From Phytopythium helicoides (Eukaryota; Oomycota; Peronosporomycetes; Pythiales; Pythiaceae), in contig JANFNE010000036.1 of NCBI GenBank assembly GCA_024867545.1, forward strand, positions 124,001 through 188,000: a DNA stretch of 64,000 nt, written 5' to 3'. Of this stretch, positions 36,292 through 46,546 are shown piece after piece. The position numbers and the translations under genes were made by a program. The first letter of the stretch is position 1. Each line of letters starts with the position of its first letter. The notes beneath the pieces are model-generated. The model saw only the letters and a list, made by a program, of their open reading frames with translations, did no database searches and had not been told where the DNA came from.

Positions 36292-37491
36292 CTAGGCGCG
36301 AACACCACCGGCAGGGGCGACGCCAGCAAACGAGCCACCACCCATGCCACCACCAAAAGAGCCACCGAACGAGCCACCGCCCATGCCACCGCCCATGCCA
36401 CTGCCACCACCCATACCAGTGCTCGTAGAGTCCTCCATCTCACCGCCATCCGCAGTGTAACGACCCGCAGGCGTGATCGTCTGGGCCCGCGTCATGTCAA
36501 CGCCGACGGAGACCCAGGCGAGGATACCATCCGACACGTCATCACCCAGCAGCGCGTACTCGAAGAACGGGTCGAAGTCCTCGGCCGCCTCCTCCGACAG
36601 GATCGTGTCCTCGGCGTTGGTCGTGAGCTCCTGCGTGTTGGTCGAGTACGGACTCGTGGTCTCGACCTGCGTGATGAGGTCCTGGTCGAAGAAGAGCTGT
36701 CCGACGTGCGAGGCGTAGCCTCCCGAGTAGGTGTTGTTGCTGAGCAGCGTGCCGTTGTAGGTACCGATGATGTGGATGTGCGTGGCGCGCGAGGTGTAGT
36801 GACCCGGGAAGATGGTGGTGAAGGACACGACGCCGTCGTCGTCCGTGGGGGAGAGGCCGCGCAGGAACGTGTTGTCGAGGTTGGTGGTGTCGGAGCTGTC
36901 TCCGTTGCCGCTGGCGACAATGCCCGAGTAGACACCCGTAGCGTTGCAGTGCCAGAAGTCGATGTACAGCTCCGGCACGGGTTCGCACGTGTTGACGTCG
37001 ATGATCTGGATGTCGGCGTACACGTCGACGCCCTGCTGCTCCTCGCGGATGTCGCTGCGCACGAGCTCGCCGGCGACGTAGTACGGACCCTGGGTCACCT
37101 CGGGTTCCAGGATACAGCTGACGTCCGTGCCGAAGAGCTCGCTCGGGTCGGTGGACCCCGTGAGACCCGTGAGGCTCGACTCGTGGTCCGTGGCGAGCAC
37201 CGTGTCGAGGTCGAGGCGGCGGTTGCGGTTGCGACGCGCACGCTCACGGCGCATCTGGTCGAGCTTGGCCTCGCGGCGAGCCACGGTGCGCTCCTGCAGG
37301 CGGCGCGCGGCGTCCGAGTCGGCGCACTTGCTGAGCAGGCGCTTGCTGTTGGCCATGAAGAGCTTGCGCTGGGCGAGCTGCTCGCTGGTGCGTGCATGCG
37401 CGGGCTGTCCCGGGTGAGCGTGTGCGACGTCGATGGTGAGTGCGGAGGCGGCGACGGCGGCGAGTGCGAGCAGGGAGGTGACGTGGACCAT
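36292..37491 (-). CDS. Secreted intradiol ring-cleavage dioxygenase-like protein, copy 1, 399 aa
   Basis: Predicted to open catechol-type aromatic rings between the hydroxyls with Fe(III), outside the cell. Signal peptide MVHVTSLLALAAVAASALTI, then a basic Arg-rich pro-region (residues 40-95) and the catalytic domain from about 120. Metal ligands by pattern: Tyr in TQGPYYVAGE (137/138), Y188 in TGVYSG, and H238 and H240 in PGHYTSRATHIHI, with R235 conserved. The C-terminal tail is Gly/Met/Ser-rich and ends VAPAGGVRA, as in copy 4, its mirror partner. It differs from the other copies at HAH for QAH after the signal peptide, LTTNAEDTI, and an extra MGGG unit in the tail. Confidence 0.85.
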   Translation of the reverse strand: MVHVTSLLALAAVAASALTIDVAHAHPGQPAHARTSEQLAQRKLFMANSKRLLSKCADSDAARRLQERTVARREAKLDQMRRERARRNRNRRLDLDTVLATDHESSLTGLTGSTDPSELFGTDVSCILEPEVTQGPYYVAGELVRSDIREEQQGVDVYADIQIIDVNTCEPVPELYIDFWHCNATGVYSGIVASGNGDSSDTTNLDNTFLRGLSPTDDDGVVSFTTIFPGHYTSRATHIHIIGTYNGTLLSNNTYSGGYASHVGQLFFDQDLITQVETTSPYSTNTQELTTNAEDTILSEEAAEDFDPFFEYALLGDDVSDGILAWVSVGVDMTRAQTITPAGRYTADGGEMEDSTSTGMGGGSGMGGGMGGGSFGGSFGGGMGGGSFAGVAPAGGVRA

Positions 37492-37563
37492 GTTGGTTGT
37501 AGTGGTCTTGGATAGGGGAGGTGGTGGGTTGTTGTTGTTGTTGTTGTTGGTTGTGAGGCAGGC

Positions 37564-37581
37564 GTCCGAATTGGAAGTGAG
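37564..37581 (-). promoter_or_regulatory. Initiator-like element of dioxygenase copy 1
   Basis: CTCACTTCCAATTCGGAC, identical upstream of all five dioxygenase genes and followed by a CAA-repeat leader. CTCACTTCC resembles the oomycete initiator and CAATTCGG the adjacent flanking-promoter element. Position just upstream of the leader fits a start site; inferred from motif and conservation. Confidence 0.5.
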
Positions 37582-37809
37582 AGATGTCGAGGCGGCCGAG
37601 GTCGCGATCCGAATGCTTTGGGTGTATTCTGACGGTGCTGTGGGCCGGATGCACCGTCGAAATTGAAGATACCTTGTAATCTGTCATGGTGTCGGGATGC
37701 AGTTGGCACCGTCGTTGAGATCTGTTCCAGTGCCGATAATGGAACTTCATGCTCATCCGGCTAGTCGCGTTGAGCTGTTGAAGTCGACGCAGTGGATGGA
37801 TTCTCTAGT

Positions 37810-38217
37810 CTAGATACGTTGGACTTGTACAGGTGGCGCATCCTTCATCAAAATGTCTTGGCTTCGTCTGCTTGGCTCATCCGTATGCGGCATGACCCAC
37901 GATCTGTGAGCATCACGCATCACGACCCGACGAGTCTCGTCCATTGTACTGCGATGGACGTCGCAGCTTCCCTCAAAGCGCCGTGCGACTCTCGTGGCCG
38001 ATCCAACGGTAAACGTGACTCCAATCCTTGCTGCAGTGCGCACTGTTCGATCGTGTTTGTGGTTGGACAGAGTCGCATTGTACAAGGATGGGTCGGCGAT
38101 AACATGTGCCGGCAATGATCCAGTCGCGGGATGCACACCCGATCCGCTCGGGATCATTATGGACACGGTGATCGTTTTTGGCGGTTCGTCTCGCCTCGCC
38201 TTTTCGTAGAGGAGCAC
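37810..38217 (-). other. Open frame conserved in both arms, possible gene relic
   Basis: The minus-strand frame reads EKARRDEPPKTITVSIMIPS, VHPATGSLPAHVIADPSLYN, GSATRVARRFEGSCDVHRST and QDILMKDAPPVQVQRI. The right arm has the same text at 46547-46882 in the mirror orientation with several amino-acid changes and a deleted block of about 7 residues. There is no ATG-led signal or known domain. Either a decayed gene carried by the duplication or conserved noncoding DNA that happens to be open. Confidence 0.25.
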
Positions 38218-38392
38218 GTCAACCCGTTAGTCTCCTGAGATAACCAGATTCCTTACACGATACGGTGTTTCGAGGCGCGAGATGCAGATCCGTGCTGGTG
38301 CTCTGTGTGTCTTTGGTCCCGAGGAGTCGGTGCTCAATGCTAGGGTGGGCGAGCCTCATGTCTGGTCTGCTTGCGCTGTCGTCGTCGTCAAG

Positions 38393-38393
38393 G

Positions 38394-38425
<32 letters not shown>
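38393..38425. repeat. GTT trinucleotide microsatellite
   Basis: About 11 tandem GTT units. The mirror position in the right arm (46299-46321) has a CAA run, so it was present before the duplication. Confidence 0.85.
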
Positions 38426-38427
<2 letters not shown>

Positions 38428-38689
38428 GTGGGCATGTGTGCGCTCGATACAGTAAGTTGTGCAGTGTCGAGGCATTATTCGCTGTGGCCCACCTGCCAAA
38501 CCAATACGCAGCGAGGTGCTGCTAATCAAGCTAATCTGCACTCAAACCATACCACAAGCGGAGAAACGAATGCCTTAGTCATATTCCCGGCCGCTACCAT
38601 ACATGCGTGAGGACCTTACGTGCAAAGCTATGCTTCACAATGAACTAAAACGAGCCTGCGCAAACCTTAAAAGCAGCCTCGCCCACTCC

Positions 38690-39838
38690 TCACTGACCAT
38701 CGCGGCGCTTCACACCCTCGTGCCACTTGCTCAATGACTCGTTCACGGAGACATCACCAAGGTGACCGCTGCGGACCATCCGCAGAGAGTCCACTGGTTC
38801 AGATCCTGGAACAGCCGGCACGAACTTGACGATTGCATCGATCTCCATCTTGACGTCTGCCGTGAGCTTCGAGACGATATCCATGGACTGCACGGTCTCC
38901 TCCAGTTGGGCCACGTTGCGTGCACCTAGCAGCACTGTCGACACGTTCTCGTTCGTCACACACCACGCAATGGCGAGCTGCGCGAGCGAGCAGTCTAGAC
39001 GTTTGGCGATAGCTTCCAGATCGCGTGCAATCGCCACGTCTCGTTCGAACGATTGCATGAACGCCTTGTACCCCGCGTTTGCGAGTCGCGTTCCATCCGG
39101 GATGCCATTACGATACTTGCCCGTGAGCACACCCATGGCGAGTGGTGAAAAGACCGTGAGACCCGTTCCACGGCGCGCGAACAGGTCGACAAACTCGTAC
39201 TCGACCTTGTTGCGCGCAAGTATGTTATACTGCGGCTGCTCGGCGGTTGGTCGGATGAGGCCGAGACGGTCGGCGACCGCGCACGCTTGCTCGATCTCTG
39301 TGGCCGACCACTCACTGGTTCCCCAGTAGAACGCCCATCCTTGGCTGATGATGAAGTTCATGGCGCGCACGACCTCCTCGACGGGGGTGAACGGTTCGTT
39401 TCGGTGGCAGAAGACGACATCAACGTAGTCTAGCTGGAGTCGCTTCAGTGAGGCACGCGTTCCCTCGACGAGGTGCTTGCGGCTCAAGCCGTGCGTGTTG
39501 GGTCCTGCGATCGTGATATTTGCGCCAAAGAAGATCTTGGTACTAATGACGAGGTCTTCGCGCGTCCACAGTCCGTCGGCAACACCCTTGCGGATAGCAC
39601 CGCCAAGCAGCTCTTCAGCCTGGCCACTGCCGTACGCCTCGGCCGTATCGAAGAAGTTGATACCGTGGCGGAAGGCAGTGGCCATGACGTCGAACCAGGC
39701 GTCGACTGTGAAATTAGGGTCAAAGTGCATCCACGTGCCGAGCGCGAGCTTGGATACGAGCAGGCCCGAGTTGCCGAGGAAGCGGTAGGTCATGGCGTTT
39801 GTGTTGGTCGTGGTGGTCTTGTCAGTGGAAGAAGCCAT
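38690..39838 (-). CDS. Aldo/keto reductase, potassium-channel beta-subunit-like (AKR6 type), copy 1, 382 aa
   Basis: NADPH-dependent carbonyl reductase fold. TYRFLGNSGLLVSKLALGTW at the start, then FFDTAEAYGSGQAEELLGGA with Asp and Tyr of the active site (D64, Y69), VISTKIFFGANI with K101, VDVVFCHRNEPF with H145, YWGTSEWSATEIEQA, VFSPLAMGVLTGKY and LLGARNVAQLEETVQ (cofactor end). The sequence pattern GLSRKHLVEGTRASLKRLQL is that of Kv-beta and related plant and fungal reductases. ATG 39838 (MASSTDKT) matches the start of copy 2; an in-frame upstream codon at 39868 is not an ATG. Substrate unknown; repeated pairing with a dioxygenase gene hints at aromatic or aldehyde metabolism. Confidence 0.9.
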   Translation of the reverse strand: MASSTDKTTTTNTNAMTYRFLGNSGLLVSKLALGTWMHFDPNFTVDAWFDVMATAFRHGINFFDTAEAYGSGQAEELLGGAIRKGVADGLWTREDLVISTKIFFGANITIAGPNTHGLSRKHLVEGTRASLKRLQLDYVDVVFCHRNEPFTPVEEVVRAMNFIISQGWAFYWGTSEWSATEIEQACAVADRLGLIRPTAEQPQYNILARNKVEYEFVDLFARRGTGLTVFSPLAMGVLTGKYRNGIPDGTRLANAGYKAFMQSFERDVAIARDLEAIAKRLDCSLAQLAIAWCVTNENVSTVLLGARNVAQLEETVQSMDIVSKLTADVKMEIDAIVKFVPAVPGSEPVDSLRMVRSGHLGDVSVNESLSKWHEGVKRRDGQ

Positions 39839-40474
39839 TACAGAAGCGTTGGGTGTTGTCGGTCGCAAAGACGGTTATGCTCGCTATCGTGCCGATCCGA
39901 TAGCTGGGAGGGTGGTGAATTGGGAAGTGAGTGTCCAGGTGCGGTCGATGAAGCTGCTCGCCGCGCTCTTGCCACGGGAATTCCTCCACTCGAAGCGACT
40001 TCTCAACCGTTGAAGCAGTCAATCCACTGCGCAAGCTGGCTGCGCGGTGTGCACGCCTGAGTGATCAAGTTGATGACCCAGTCATTTCGCAATGTGTGCG
40101 CCTGGGTAACCAACTCAATGATCCAGTCACATTCCAAGCGATAAATATGTGGGACACATCAAACAGCAACTTCCATAGCAAGAGTGAGCGTCAAAGGCAA
40201 CATATCCAAATGCACTCTGCAATCTACAACGCAACAGATCGAGTTCGTCCCCACAATATGGCGCGGAAATGCTCGCGGCGCCCGCCGCTTCAGTGCAGCA
40301 CAGGCAAGATAAGTCGGCGTGGTGCTCGCCGATTTAGTGAGACAGCCACTCGAAACGCCACGAAATCGCAATCGCAAACCCAACACGAGGTAGATACATT
40401 CACACGATATCAAACGACAGAAACCTACAGGATGCAGCGAGCCTGCTTCCTCAACTACAAAACCGACAAGCCAC
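39839..40474. other. Intergenic, left arm
   Basis: Between the reductase start and the stop of dioxygenase 2. Matches 44254-44894 in the right arm in stretches (for example the AATTCC...CACTCG block near 39980 with its mirror near 44730). No gene seen. Confidence 0.45.
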
Positions 40475-41734
40475 TTACTTGCGCACACTGCACGACACGC
40501 CGAGAGCCTCGTCGGCGTCACCCTCGACGCTGCCAACAGAAGCAACCTCCGAGTCAAGGCTTCCTGCAGGGGCGACGCCAGCAAACGAGCCACCACCCAT
40601 GCCACCACCAAAAGAGCCACCGAACGAGCCACCACCCATTCCACTGCCACCGCCCATGCCAGTGCTCGTTGAGTCCTCCATCTCACCGCCGTCCGCGGTG
40701 TAACGACCCGCAGGCGTGATCGTCTGGGCCCGCGTCATGTCAACGCCGACGGAGACCCAGGCGAGAACACCATCCGACACGTCGTCGCCCAGCAGCGCGT
40801 ACTCGAAGAACGGGTCGAAGTCCTCGGCCGCCTCCTCCGACAGGATCGTGTCGTCGGCGTTCTCCGTGATCTCCTGCGTGTTGGTCGAGTACGGACTCGT
40901 GGCCTCGACCTGCGTGATGAGGTCCTGGTCGAAGAAGAGCTGTCCGACGTGCGAGGCGTAGCCTCCCGAGTAGGTGTTGTTGCTGAGCAGCGTGCCGTTG
41001 TAGGTACCGATGATGTGGATGTGCGTGGCGCGCGAGGTGTAGTGACCCGGGAAGATGGTGGTGAAGGACACGACGCCGTCGTCGTCCGTGGGGGAGAGGC
41101 CGCGCAGGAACGTGTTGTCGAGGTTGGTGGTGTCGGAGCTGTCTCCGTTGCCGCTGGCGACAATGCCCGAGTAGACACCCGTAGCGTTGCAGTGCCAGAA
41201 GTCGATGTACAGCTCCGGCACGGGTTCGCACGTGTTGACGTCGATGATCTGGATGTCGGCGTACACGTCGACGCCCTGCTGCTCCTCGCGGATGTCGCTG
41301 CGCACGAGCTCGCCGGCGACGTAGTACGGACCCTGGGTCACCTCGGGTTCCAGGATACAGCTGACGTCCGTGCCGAAGAGCTCGCTCGGGTCGGTGGACC
41401 CCGTGAGACCCGTGAGGCTCGACTCGTGGTCCGTGGCGAGCACCGTGTCGAGGTCGAGGCGGCGGTTGCGGTTGCGACGCGCACGCTCACGGCGCATCTG
41501 GTCGAGCTTGGCCTCGCGGCGAGCCACGGTGCGCTCTTGCAGGCGGCGCGCGGCGTCCGAGTCGGCGCACTTGCTGAGCAGGCGCTTGCTGTTGGCCATG
41601 AAGAGCTTGCGCTGGGCGAGCTGCTCGCTGGTGCGTGCGTGCGCGGGCTGTCCCGGGTGAGCTTGTGCGACGTCGATGGTGAGTGCGGAGGCGGCGACGG
41701 CGGCGAGTGCGAGCAGGGAGGTGACGTGGACCAT
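40475..41734 (-). CDS. Secreted intradiol dioxygenase-like protein, copy 2, 419 aa
   Basis: Same signal peptide, Arg-rich pro-region and catalytic domain as copy 1, with all metal-ligand motifs (GPYY, GVYSG, RATHIH). The tail is different: after VAPAG it reads SLDSEVASVGSVEGDADEAL and ends GVSCSVRK. The mirror partner, copy 3, has nearly the same tail (SVESEVASVGSVEGDADESL). ITENADDTI is shared with copy 3. It lies next to the centre of the palindrome, so its promoter faces that of copy 3. Confidence 0.85.
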   Translation of the reverse strand: MVHVTSLLALAAVAASALTIDVAQAHPGQPAHARTSEQLAQRKLFMANSKRLLSKCADSDAARRLQERTVARREAKLDQMRRERARRNRNRRLDLDTVLATDHESSLTGLTGSTDPSELFGTDVSCILEPEVTQGPYYVAGELVRSDIREEQQGVDVYADIQIIDVNTCEPVPELYIDFWHCNATGVYSGIVASGNGDSSDTTNLDNTFLRGLSPTDDDGVVSFTTIFPGHYTSRATHIHIIGTYNGTLLSNNTYSGGYASHVGQLFFDQDLITQVEATSPYSTNTQEITENADDTILSEEAAEDFDPFFEYALLGDDVSDGVLAWVSVGVDMTRAQTITPAGRYTADGGEMEDSTSTGMGGGSGMGGGSFGGSFGGGMGGGSFAGVAPAGSLDSEVASVGSVEGDADEALGVSCSVRK

Positions 41735-41806
41735 GTTGATTGTTGTGGTCTTGGATAGGAGAGGTAGTGGGTTGTTGTTGTTGTTGTTGTTGCTTGTGAG
41801 GCAGGC

Positions 41807-41824
41807 GTCCGAATTGGAAGTGAG
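41807..41824 (-). promoter_or_regulatory. Initiator-like element of dioxygenase copy 2
   Basis: Same 18-base sequence as upstream of copy 1; the CAA-repeat leader lies between it and the ATG at 41734. Confidence 0.5.
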
Positions 41825-42894
41825 AGATATCGAGGAAGTCGAGTTCGTTGCTGTCGCTGTTATGGTGAGTGAAGCGGTGAAGGTTAACGCCGTGTAAGTA
41901 CCTTCGGAATTGCTTGGTGAGGTGAAAGTTGCTGTAGTCGTAAGAGAACGGTAGGGTTGGATCCTGCCAATGCCTCAACAACTAGGCCACATAAGCTCAG
42001 GCATCGTGTGGGCGTGTGACTCTATCCCCGTCCATTCAACTCGATTGGCGACATTGTGATACTGTACTGTACACTGTCTACGCATACAGTTGGAGCAATC
42101 GATGGCCAGCTGTGGATAACGTACCGGGAAGGTGGTGCTCGACCTATCGAGAGGATCATCGTAGACGCCATAACCAAATGTTGATGTTCGACTCGCCTTT
42201 GTACTGCGTGCAGCAAAGCGAACGAGAACGGCTTTGAGGCTCGTGCACATGAGATATTGTTCCAGCGGTCCTGCTGGTTTTGCAATTGTCGTGCGTCAGT
42301 GATCGACGCACCACCAACTTTTGCAAATTCGGTAGGTGCACTGTCTAAGTGTTCAAGATGCCATACAAGCACACGGAGGGTATCCGCTGCAAAAGATAGC
42401 ACGGTGGGTGTCGGTGAGTGCACGACTAGACCCTGTGGGATCAATGGTATTCACAGTTCATTCTGGTGGGATGAATTGTTTAACAACTGACCTTGCAGCC
42501 TAGAGTCACACGGCATGATTGCAAGTCCTTGAGGCGGCCACAGTGGCCCACACCAGCCCACGTGACGTCGTTAATCAACACAGACTACCATTTGCGTGCT
42601 CACGTTGAGCACAGCAAAGCCATTGGTGTCCGGTTTGTGCACTAAGACAAAATGCCATCTGGCAAAGCCCAACGTATCCCCAACCAGAAAGCCTGCTCCG
42701 TATGTACCGTAGACCATCGACCTTCCAACAGGATCATTGCTGTCCATAGGACTCAAGAACAACAATTCGATCGAAGAGATCCGACACGGTATCACCTCAA
42801 ACAACATTTTGATGATCACAGAGAGCTAATTTCGAGGGTATCGAGACAAGAGACTATGATTACAACCATCCTCCCGCCCACTTCGGCGACTTCT

Positions 42895-42912
42895 CTCACT
42901 TCCAATTCGGAC
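42895..42912 (+). promoter_or_regulatory. Initiator-like element of dioxygenase copy 3
   Basis: Same 18-base motif, followed by a CAA run (42928-42957) and the ATG at 42994. Confidence 0.5.
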
Positions 42913-42993
42913 GCCTGCCTCACAAGCAACAACAACAACAACAACAACAACAACAACCCACTACCTCTCCTATCCAAGACCACAACAATCAAC

Positions 42994-44253
42994 ATGGTCC
43001 ACGTCACCTCCCTGCTCGCACTCGCCGCCGTCGCCGCCTCCGCACTCACCATCGACGTCGCACAAGCTCACCCGGGACAGCCCGCGCACGCACGCACCAG
43101 CGAGCAGCTCGCCCAGCGCAAGCTCTTCATGGCCAACAGCAAGCGCTTGCTCAGCAAGTGCGCCGACTCGGACGCCGCGCGCCGCCTGCAAGAGCGCACC
43201 GTGGCTCGCCGCGAGGCCAAGCTTGACCAGATGCGCCGTGAGCGCGCGCGTCGCAACCGCAACCGCCGCCTCGACCTCGACACGGTCCTCGCGACGGACC
43301 ACGAGTCGAGTCTCACGGGTCTCACGGGGTCCACGGACCCGAGCGAGCTCTTCGGCACGGACGTCAGCTGCATCCTGGAACCCGAGGTGACCCAGGGTCC
43401 GTACTACGTCGCCGGCGAGCTCGTGCGCAGCGACATCCGCGAGGAGCAGCAGGGCGTCGACGTGTACGCCGACATCCAGATCATCGACGTGAACACGTGC
43501 GAACCCGTGCCGGAGCTGTACATCGACTTCTGGCACTGCAACGCCACGGGCGTCTACTCGGGCATTGTCGCCAGCGGCAACGGAGACAGCTCCGACACCA
43601 CCAACCTCGACAACACGTTCCTGCGCGGTCTCTCCCCCACGGACGACGACGGCGTCGTGTCCTTCACCACCATCTTCCCGGGTCACTACACCTCGCGCGC
43701 CACGCACATCCACATCATCGGTACCTACAACGGCACGCTGCTCAGCAACAACACCTACTCGGGAGGCTACGCCTCGCACGTCGGACAGCTCTTCTTCGAC
43801 CAGGACCTCATCACGCAGGTCGAGGCCACGAGTCCGTACTCGACCAACACGCAGGAGATCACGGAGAACGCCGACGACACGATCCTGTCGGAGGAGGCGG
43901 CCGAGGACTTCGACCCGTTCTTCGAGTACGCGCTGCTGGGCGACGACGTGTCGGATGGTGTTCTCGCCTGGGTCTCCGTCGGCGTTGACATGACGCGGGC
44001 CCAGACGATCACGCCTGCGGGTCGTTACACCGCGGACGGCGGTGAGATGGAGGACTCAACGAGCACTGGCATGGGCGGTGGCAGTGGAATGGGTGGTGGC
44101 TCGTTCGGCGGCTCTTTCGGCGGCGGCATGGGTGGTGGCTCGTTTGCTGGCGTCGCCCCTTCAGGAAGCGTGGAGTCGGAGGTTGCTTCTGTCGGTAGCG
44201 TCGAAGGTGACGCCGACGAGTCTCTGGGTGTGTCTTGCAGTGTGCGTAAGTAA
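42994..44253 (+). CDS. Secreted intradiol dioxygenase-like protein, copy 3, 419 aa
   Basis: Mirror partner of copy 2 with the same length and tail type (ends GVSCSVRK). The signal peptide MVHVTSLLALAAVAASALTI fixes the start at 42994; the frame is open to 42652 but that part is leader sequence with the CAA run. Metal-ligand motifs are intact. The N-terminal two thirds differ from copies 2, 4 and 5 at very few residues, much less than the intergenic DNA does. Confidence 0.85.
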   Translation: MVHVTSLLALAAVAASALTIDVAQAHPGQPAHARTSEQLAQRKLFMANSKRLLSKCADSDAARRLQERTVARREAKLDQMRRERARRNRNRRLDLDTVLATDHESSLTGLTGSTDPSELFGTDVSCILEPEVTQGPYYVAGELVRSDIREEQQGVDVYADIQIIDVNTCEPVPELYIDFWHCNATGVYSGIVASGNGDSSDTTNLDNTFLRGLSPTDDDGVVSFTTIFPGHYTSRATHIHIIGTYNGTLLSNNTYSGGYASHVGQLFFDQDLITQVEATSPYSTNTQEITENADDTILSEEAAEDFDPFFEYALLGDDVSDGVLAWVSVGVDMTRAQTITPAGRYTADGGEMEDSTSTGMGGGSGMGGGSFGGSFGGGMGGGSFAGVAPSGSVESEVASVGSVEGDADESLGVSCSVRK

Positions 44254-44894
44254 GTGACTTGTTGGTTTCGTAGTTGTGGAAGCAGTCTCGCTGCATCCTG
44301 TAGGTTTCCGTCGGTTGATGTCGTATGAATGTATCTGCCTCGTGTTGGGTTTGCGATTGCTATTCCTCGGCGTTTCGAGTAGCTGAACCTGCGAGTACTA
44401 CGCCGACTTGTCTTACCCGCGCTGCACTGAAGTGACGGGCCCCACGATCAGTCCCGCGCCATATTGTGGGGACGAACTCGATCTGTTGAATTGTGGACTG
44501 CAGAGTGCATGTGGATATGTTACCTTTGACGCTCACTCTTGCTATGGAAGTTGCTGTTTAATGTGTCCCACATGTGAAATGTGACTGGATCATCGAGTTG
44601 ATCACCCAGGCGCACACACGCACACATTGCTAGATGACTGGGTCATCGAGTTGATCACTCAGGCGTATACTTACACCGTGCAGTCAGCTCGCGCAGTGGA
44701 TTGGCTGCTTCAACGGTCGAGAAGCCAGGTCGAGTGGAGGAATTCCCGTGGCAAGAGTGTGGCGAGCAGCTTTATCGACCGCACCTGAACACTCACTTCC
44801 CAATCCACCACCTTCCCAGCTATCGGATCGGCACGATAGCGAGCATAACCGAGCAAGACCGTCTTCGCGACCAACAACAGCCAACGCATCTGTA
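44254..44894. other. Intergenic, right arm
   Basis: Between dioxygenase 3 and reductase 2; partial match to 39839-40474. No gene seen. Confidence 0.45.
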
Positions 44895-46043
44895 ATGGCT
44901 CCTTCCACCGACAAGACCACCACGACCAACAAAAACGCCATGACCTACCGCTTCCTCGGCAATTCGGGCCTGCTCGTATCCAAACTCGCGCTCGGCACGT
45001 GGATGCACTTTGACCCTAATTTCACAGTTGACGCCTGGTTCGACGTCATGTCCACCGCCTTCCGCCATGGCATCAACTTCTTCGACACGGCCGAGGCGTA
45101 CGGCAGTGGCCAGGCTGAAGAGCTGCTTGGCGGTGCCATCCGCAAGGGTGTCACCGACGGACTGTGGACGCGTGAAGACCTCGTCGTTAGTACCAAGATC
45201 TTCTTCGGCGCAAATATCACGACCGCAGGACCCAATGCGCACGGCTTGAGCCGCAAACACCTCATCGAGGGAACGCGCGCCTCGCTGCAGCGACTCCAGC
45301 TAGACTACGTTGACGTCGTCTTCTGCCACCGAAACGAACCGTTCACCCCCGTCGAGGAGGTCGTGCGCGGCATGAACTTCATCATCACCCAAGGATGGGC
45401 GTTCTACTGGGGGACCAGCGAGTGGTCGGCCACAGAGATCGAGCAAGCATGCGCGGTCGCCGACCGCCTCGGCCTCATCCGACCAATCGCCGAGCAGCCG
45501 CAGTATAACATACTTGCACGCAACAAGGTCGAGTACGAGTTTGTCGACCTGTTCGCGCGCCGTGGAACGGGTCTCACAGTCTTTTCACCACTCGCCATGG
45601 GCGTGCTCACGGGCAAGTATCGCAATGGCATCCCCGATGGAACACGACTCGCAAACGCGGGGTACAAGGCATCCATGCAGTCGTTCGAGCGAGACGTGGC
45701 GATTGCACGCGATCTGGAAGCTATCGCCAAACGTCTAGACTGCTCGCTCGCGCAGCTCGCCATTGCGTGGTGTGTGTCGAACGAAAACGTGTCGACGGTG
45801 CTGCTAGGCGCGCGCAACGCGGCCCAGCTGGAGGAGACCGTGCAGTCCATGGATATTGTCCCGAAGCTCACGGCAGACGTCAAGATGGAGATCGATGCGA
45901 TCGTCAAATTCGTGCCGGCTGTGTCAGGATCTGGGCCAGTGGACTCTCTGCGAATGGTCCGCAGCGGTCACCTTGGTGACGTCCTCGTGAACGAGTCATT
46001 GAGCAAGTGGCACGAGGGTGTGAAGCGCCGCGATGGCCAGTGA
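44895..46043 (+). CDS. Aldo/keto reductase, Kv-beta-like, copy 2, 382 aa
   Basis: Mirror partner of the 38690-39838 gene with the same length and all active-site motifs (FFDTAEAYG, VVSTKIFFGANI, VVFCHRNEPF). Scattered conservative changes, for example MAPSTDKTTTTNKN for MASSTDKTTTTNTN at the start, RGMNFIITQ for RAMNFIISQ and PAVSGSGPVDSL for PAVPGSEPVDSL. Clean frame. Start at ATG 44895, equivalent to copy 1; the upstream open frame from 44748 is leader. Confidence 0.9.
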   Translation: MAPSTDKTTTTNKNAMTYRFLGNSGLLVSKLALGTWMHFDPNFTVDAWFDVMSTAFRHGINFFDTAEAYGSGQAEELLGGAIRKGVTDGLWTREDLVVSTKIFFGANITTAGPNAHGLSRKHLIEGTRASLQRLQLDYVDVVFCHRNEPFTPVEEVVRGMNFIITQGWAFYWGTSEWSATEIEQACAVADRLGLIRPIAEQPQYNILARNKVEYEFVDLFARRGTGLTVFSPLAMGVLTGKYRNGIPDGTRLANAGYKASMQSFERDVAIARDLEAIAKRLDCSLAQLAIAWCVSNENVSTVLLGARNAAQLEETVQSMDIVPKLTADVKMEIDAIVKFVPAVSGSGPVDSLRMVRSGHLGDVLVNESLSKWHEGVKRRDGQ

Positions 46044-46298
46044 GCAGTGGGTGAGGCTACTTTTAGGATTTGCGCAGGCCCGTTTCATTTCATCGTGAAG
46101 CATAGCTTTGCACGTAAGGTCCTCACGCATGTATGGTAGCGGCAGGCGATATGACTAAGGCATTCGTTTCACCGCTGTTGGTTATGGTTTGAGTGCAGAT
46201 TAGCTCGATTAGCAGCAGCTCGCTGCGTGGTGATTTGGCAGGTGGGTCACAGTGAATAATGAATGCCTCGACACTGTATCGAACGCACACATGCCCAC

Positions 46299-46321
46299 AC
46301 AACAACAACAACAACAACAAC
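46299..46321. repeat. CAA trinucleotide microsatellite
   Basis: About 7 units; mirror of the GTT run at 38393-38425 and shorter. Confidence 0.85.
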
Positions 46322-46546
46322 CATGACGACGACGGAAGTGCAAGCAAACCAGACATGAGGCTCGCCCACCCTAGCATTGAGCACCGACTCCTCGGGATCA
46401 AAGACAGACAGAGCACCAGCACGGATCTGCATCTCGTGCCTCGAAACACCGTACCGTGTAAGGACTCTGGTTATCTCAGGAAACTAACGGGTTGACGTGC
46501 TCCTCTACGAAAAGGCGAGGCGAGCCGAACCGCCAAAACGATCACC

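Larger units (their letters stand above)
37592..38689. other. Intergenic, left arm, with conserved frame remnant
   Basis: Between the dioxygenase 1 promoter and the reductase stop. It includes the frame 37810-38217 listed separately and the GTT run at 38393-38425. Much of it matches 46044-46990 in the right arm. Confidence 0.5.
41735..42993. other. Centre of the inverted duplication
   Basis: Divergent promoters of dioxygenase copies 2 and 3. The arms match from the start codons out to just past the initiator-like motifs (41807-41824 and 42895-42912), then lose similarity. About 1.07 kb in between is single-copy with no convincing gene. A spacer of this size is more easily kept than a perfect palindrome. 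Confidence 0.6.

Noticed and set aside
37192..37330. RxLR-EER-like effector motif in the dioxygenase pro-region (RRLQER, then RREAK and RRER)
   Set aside because: The motif reads R-x-L-Q, not R-x-L-R, and the Arg-rich stretch is better explained as a basic pro-region.
36706..37515. 269-codon frame antisense to each dioxygenase copy (also 40949-41758, 42970-43779, 47186-48532, 52715-53524)
   Set aside because: It mirrors the coding strand in every copy and has no domain; a shadow of GC-rich codons.
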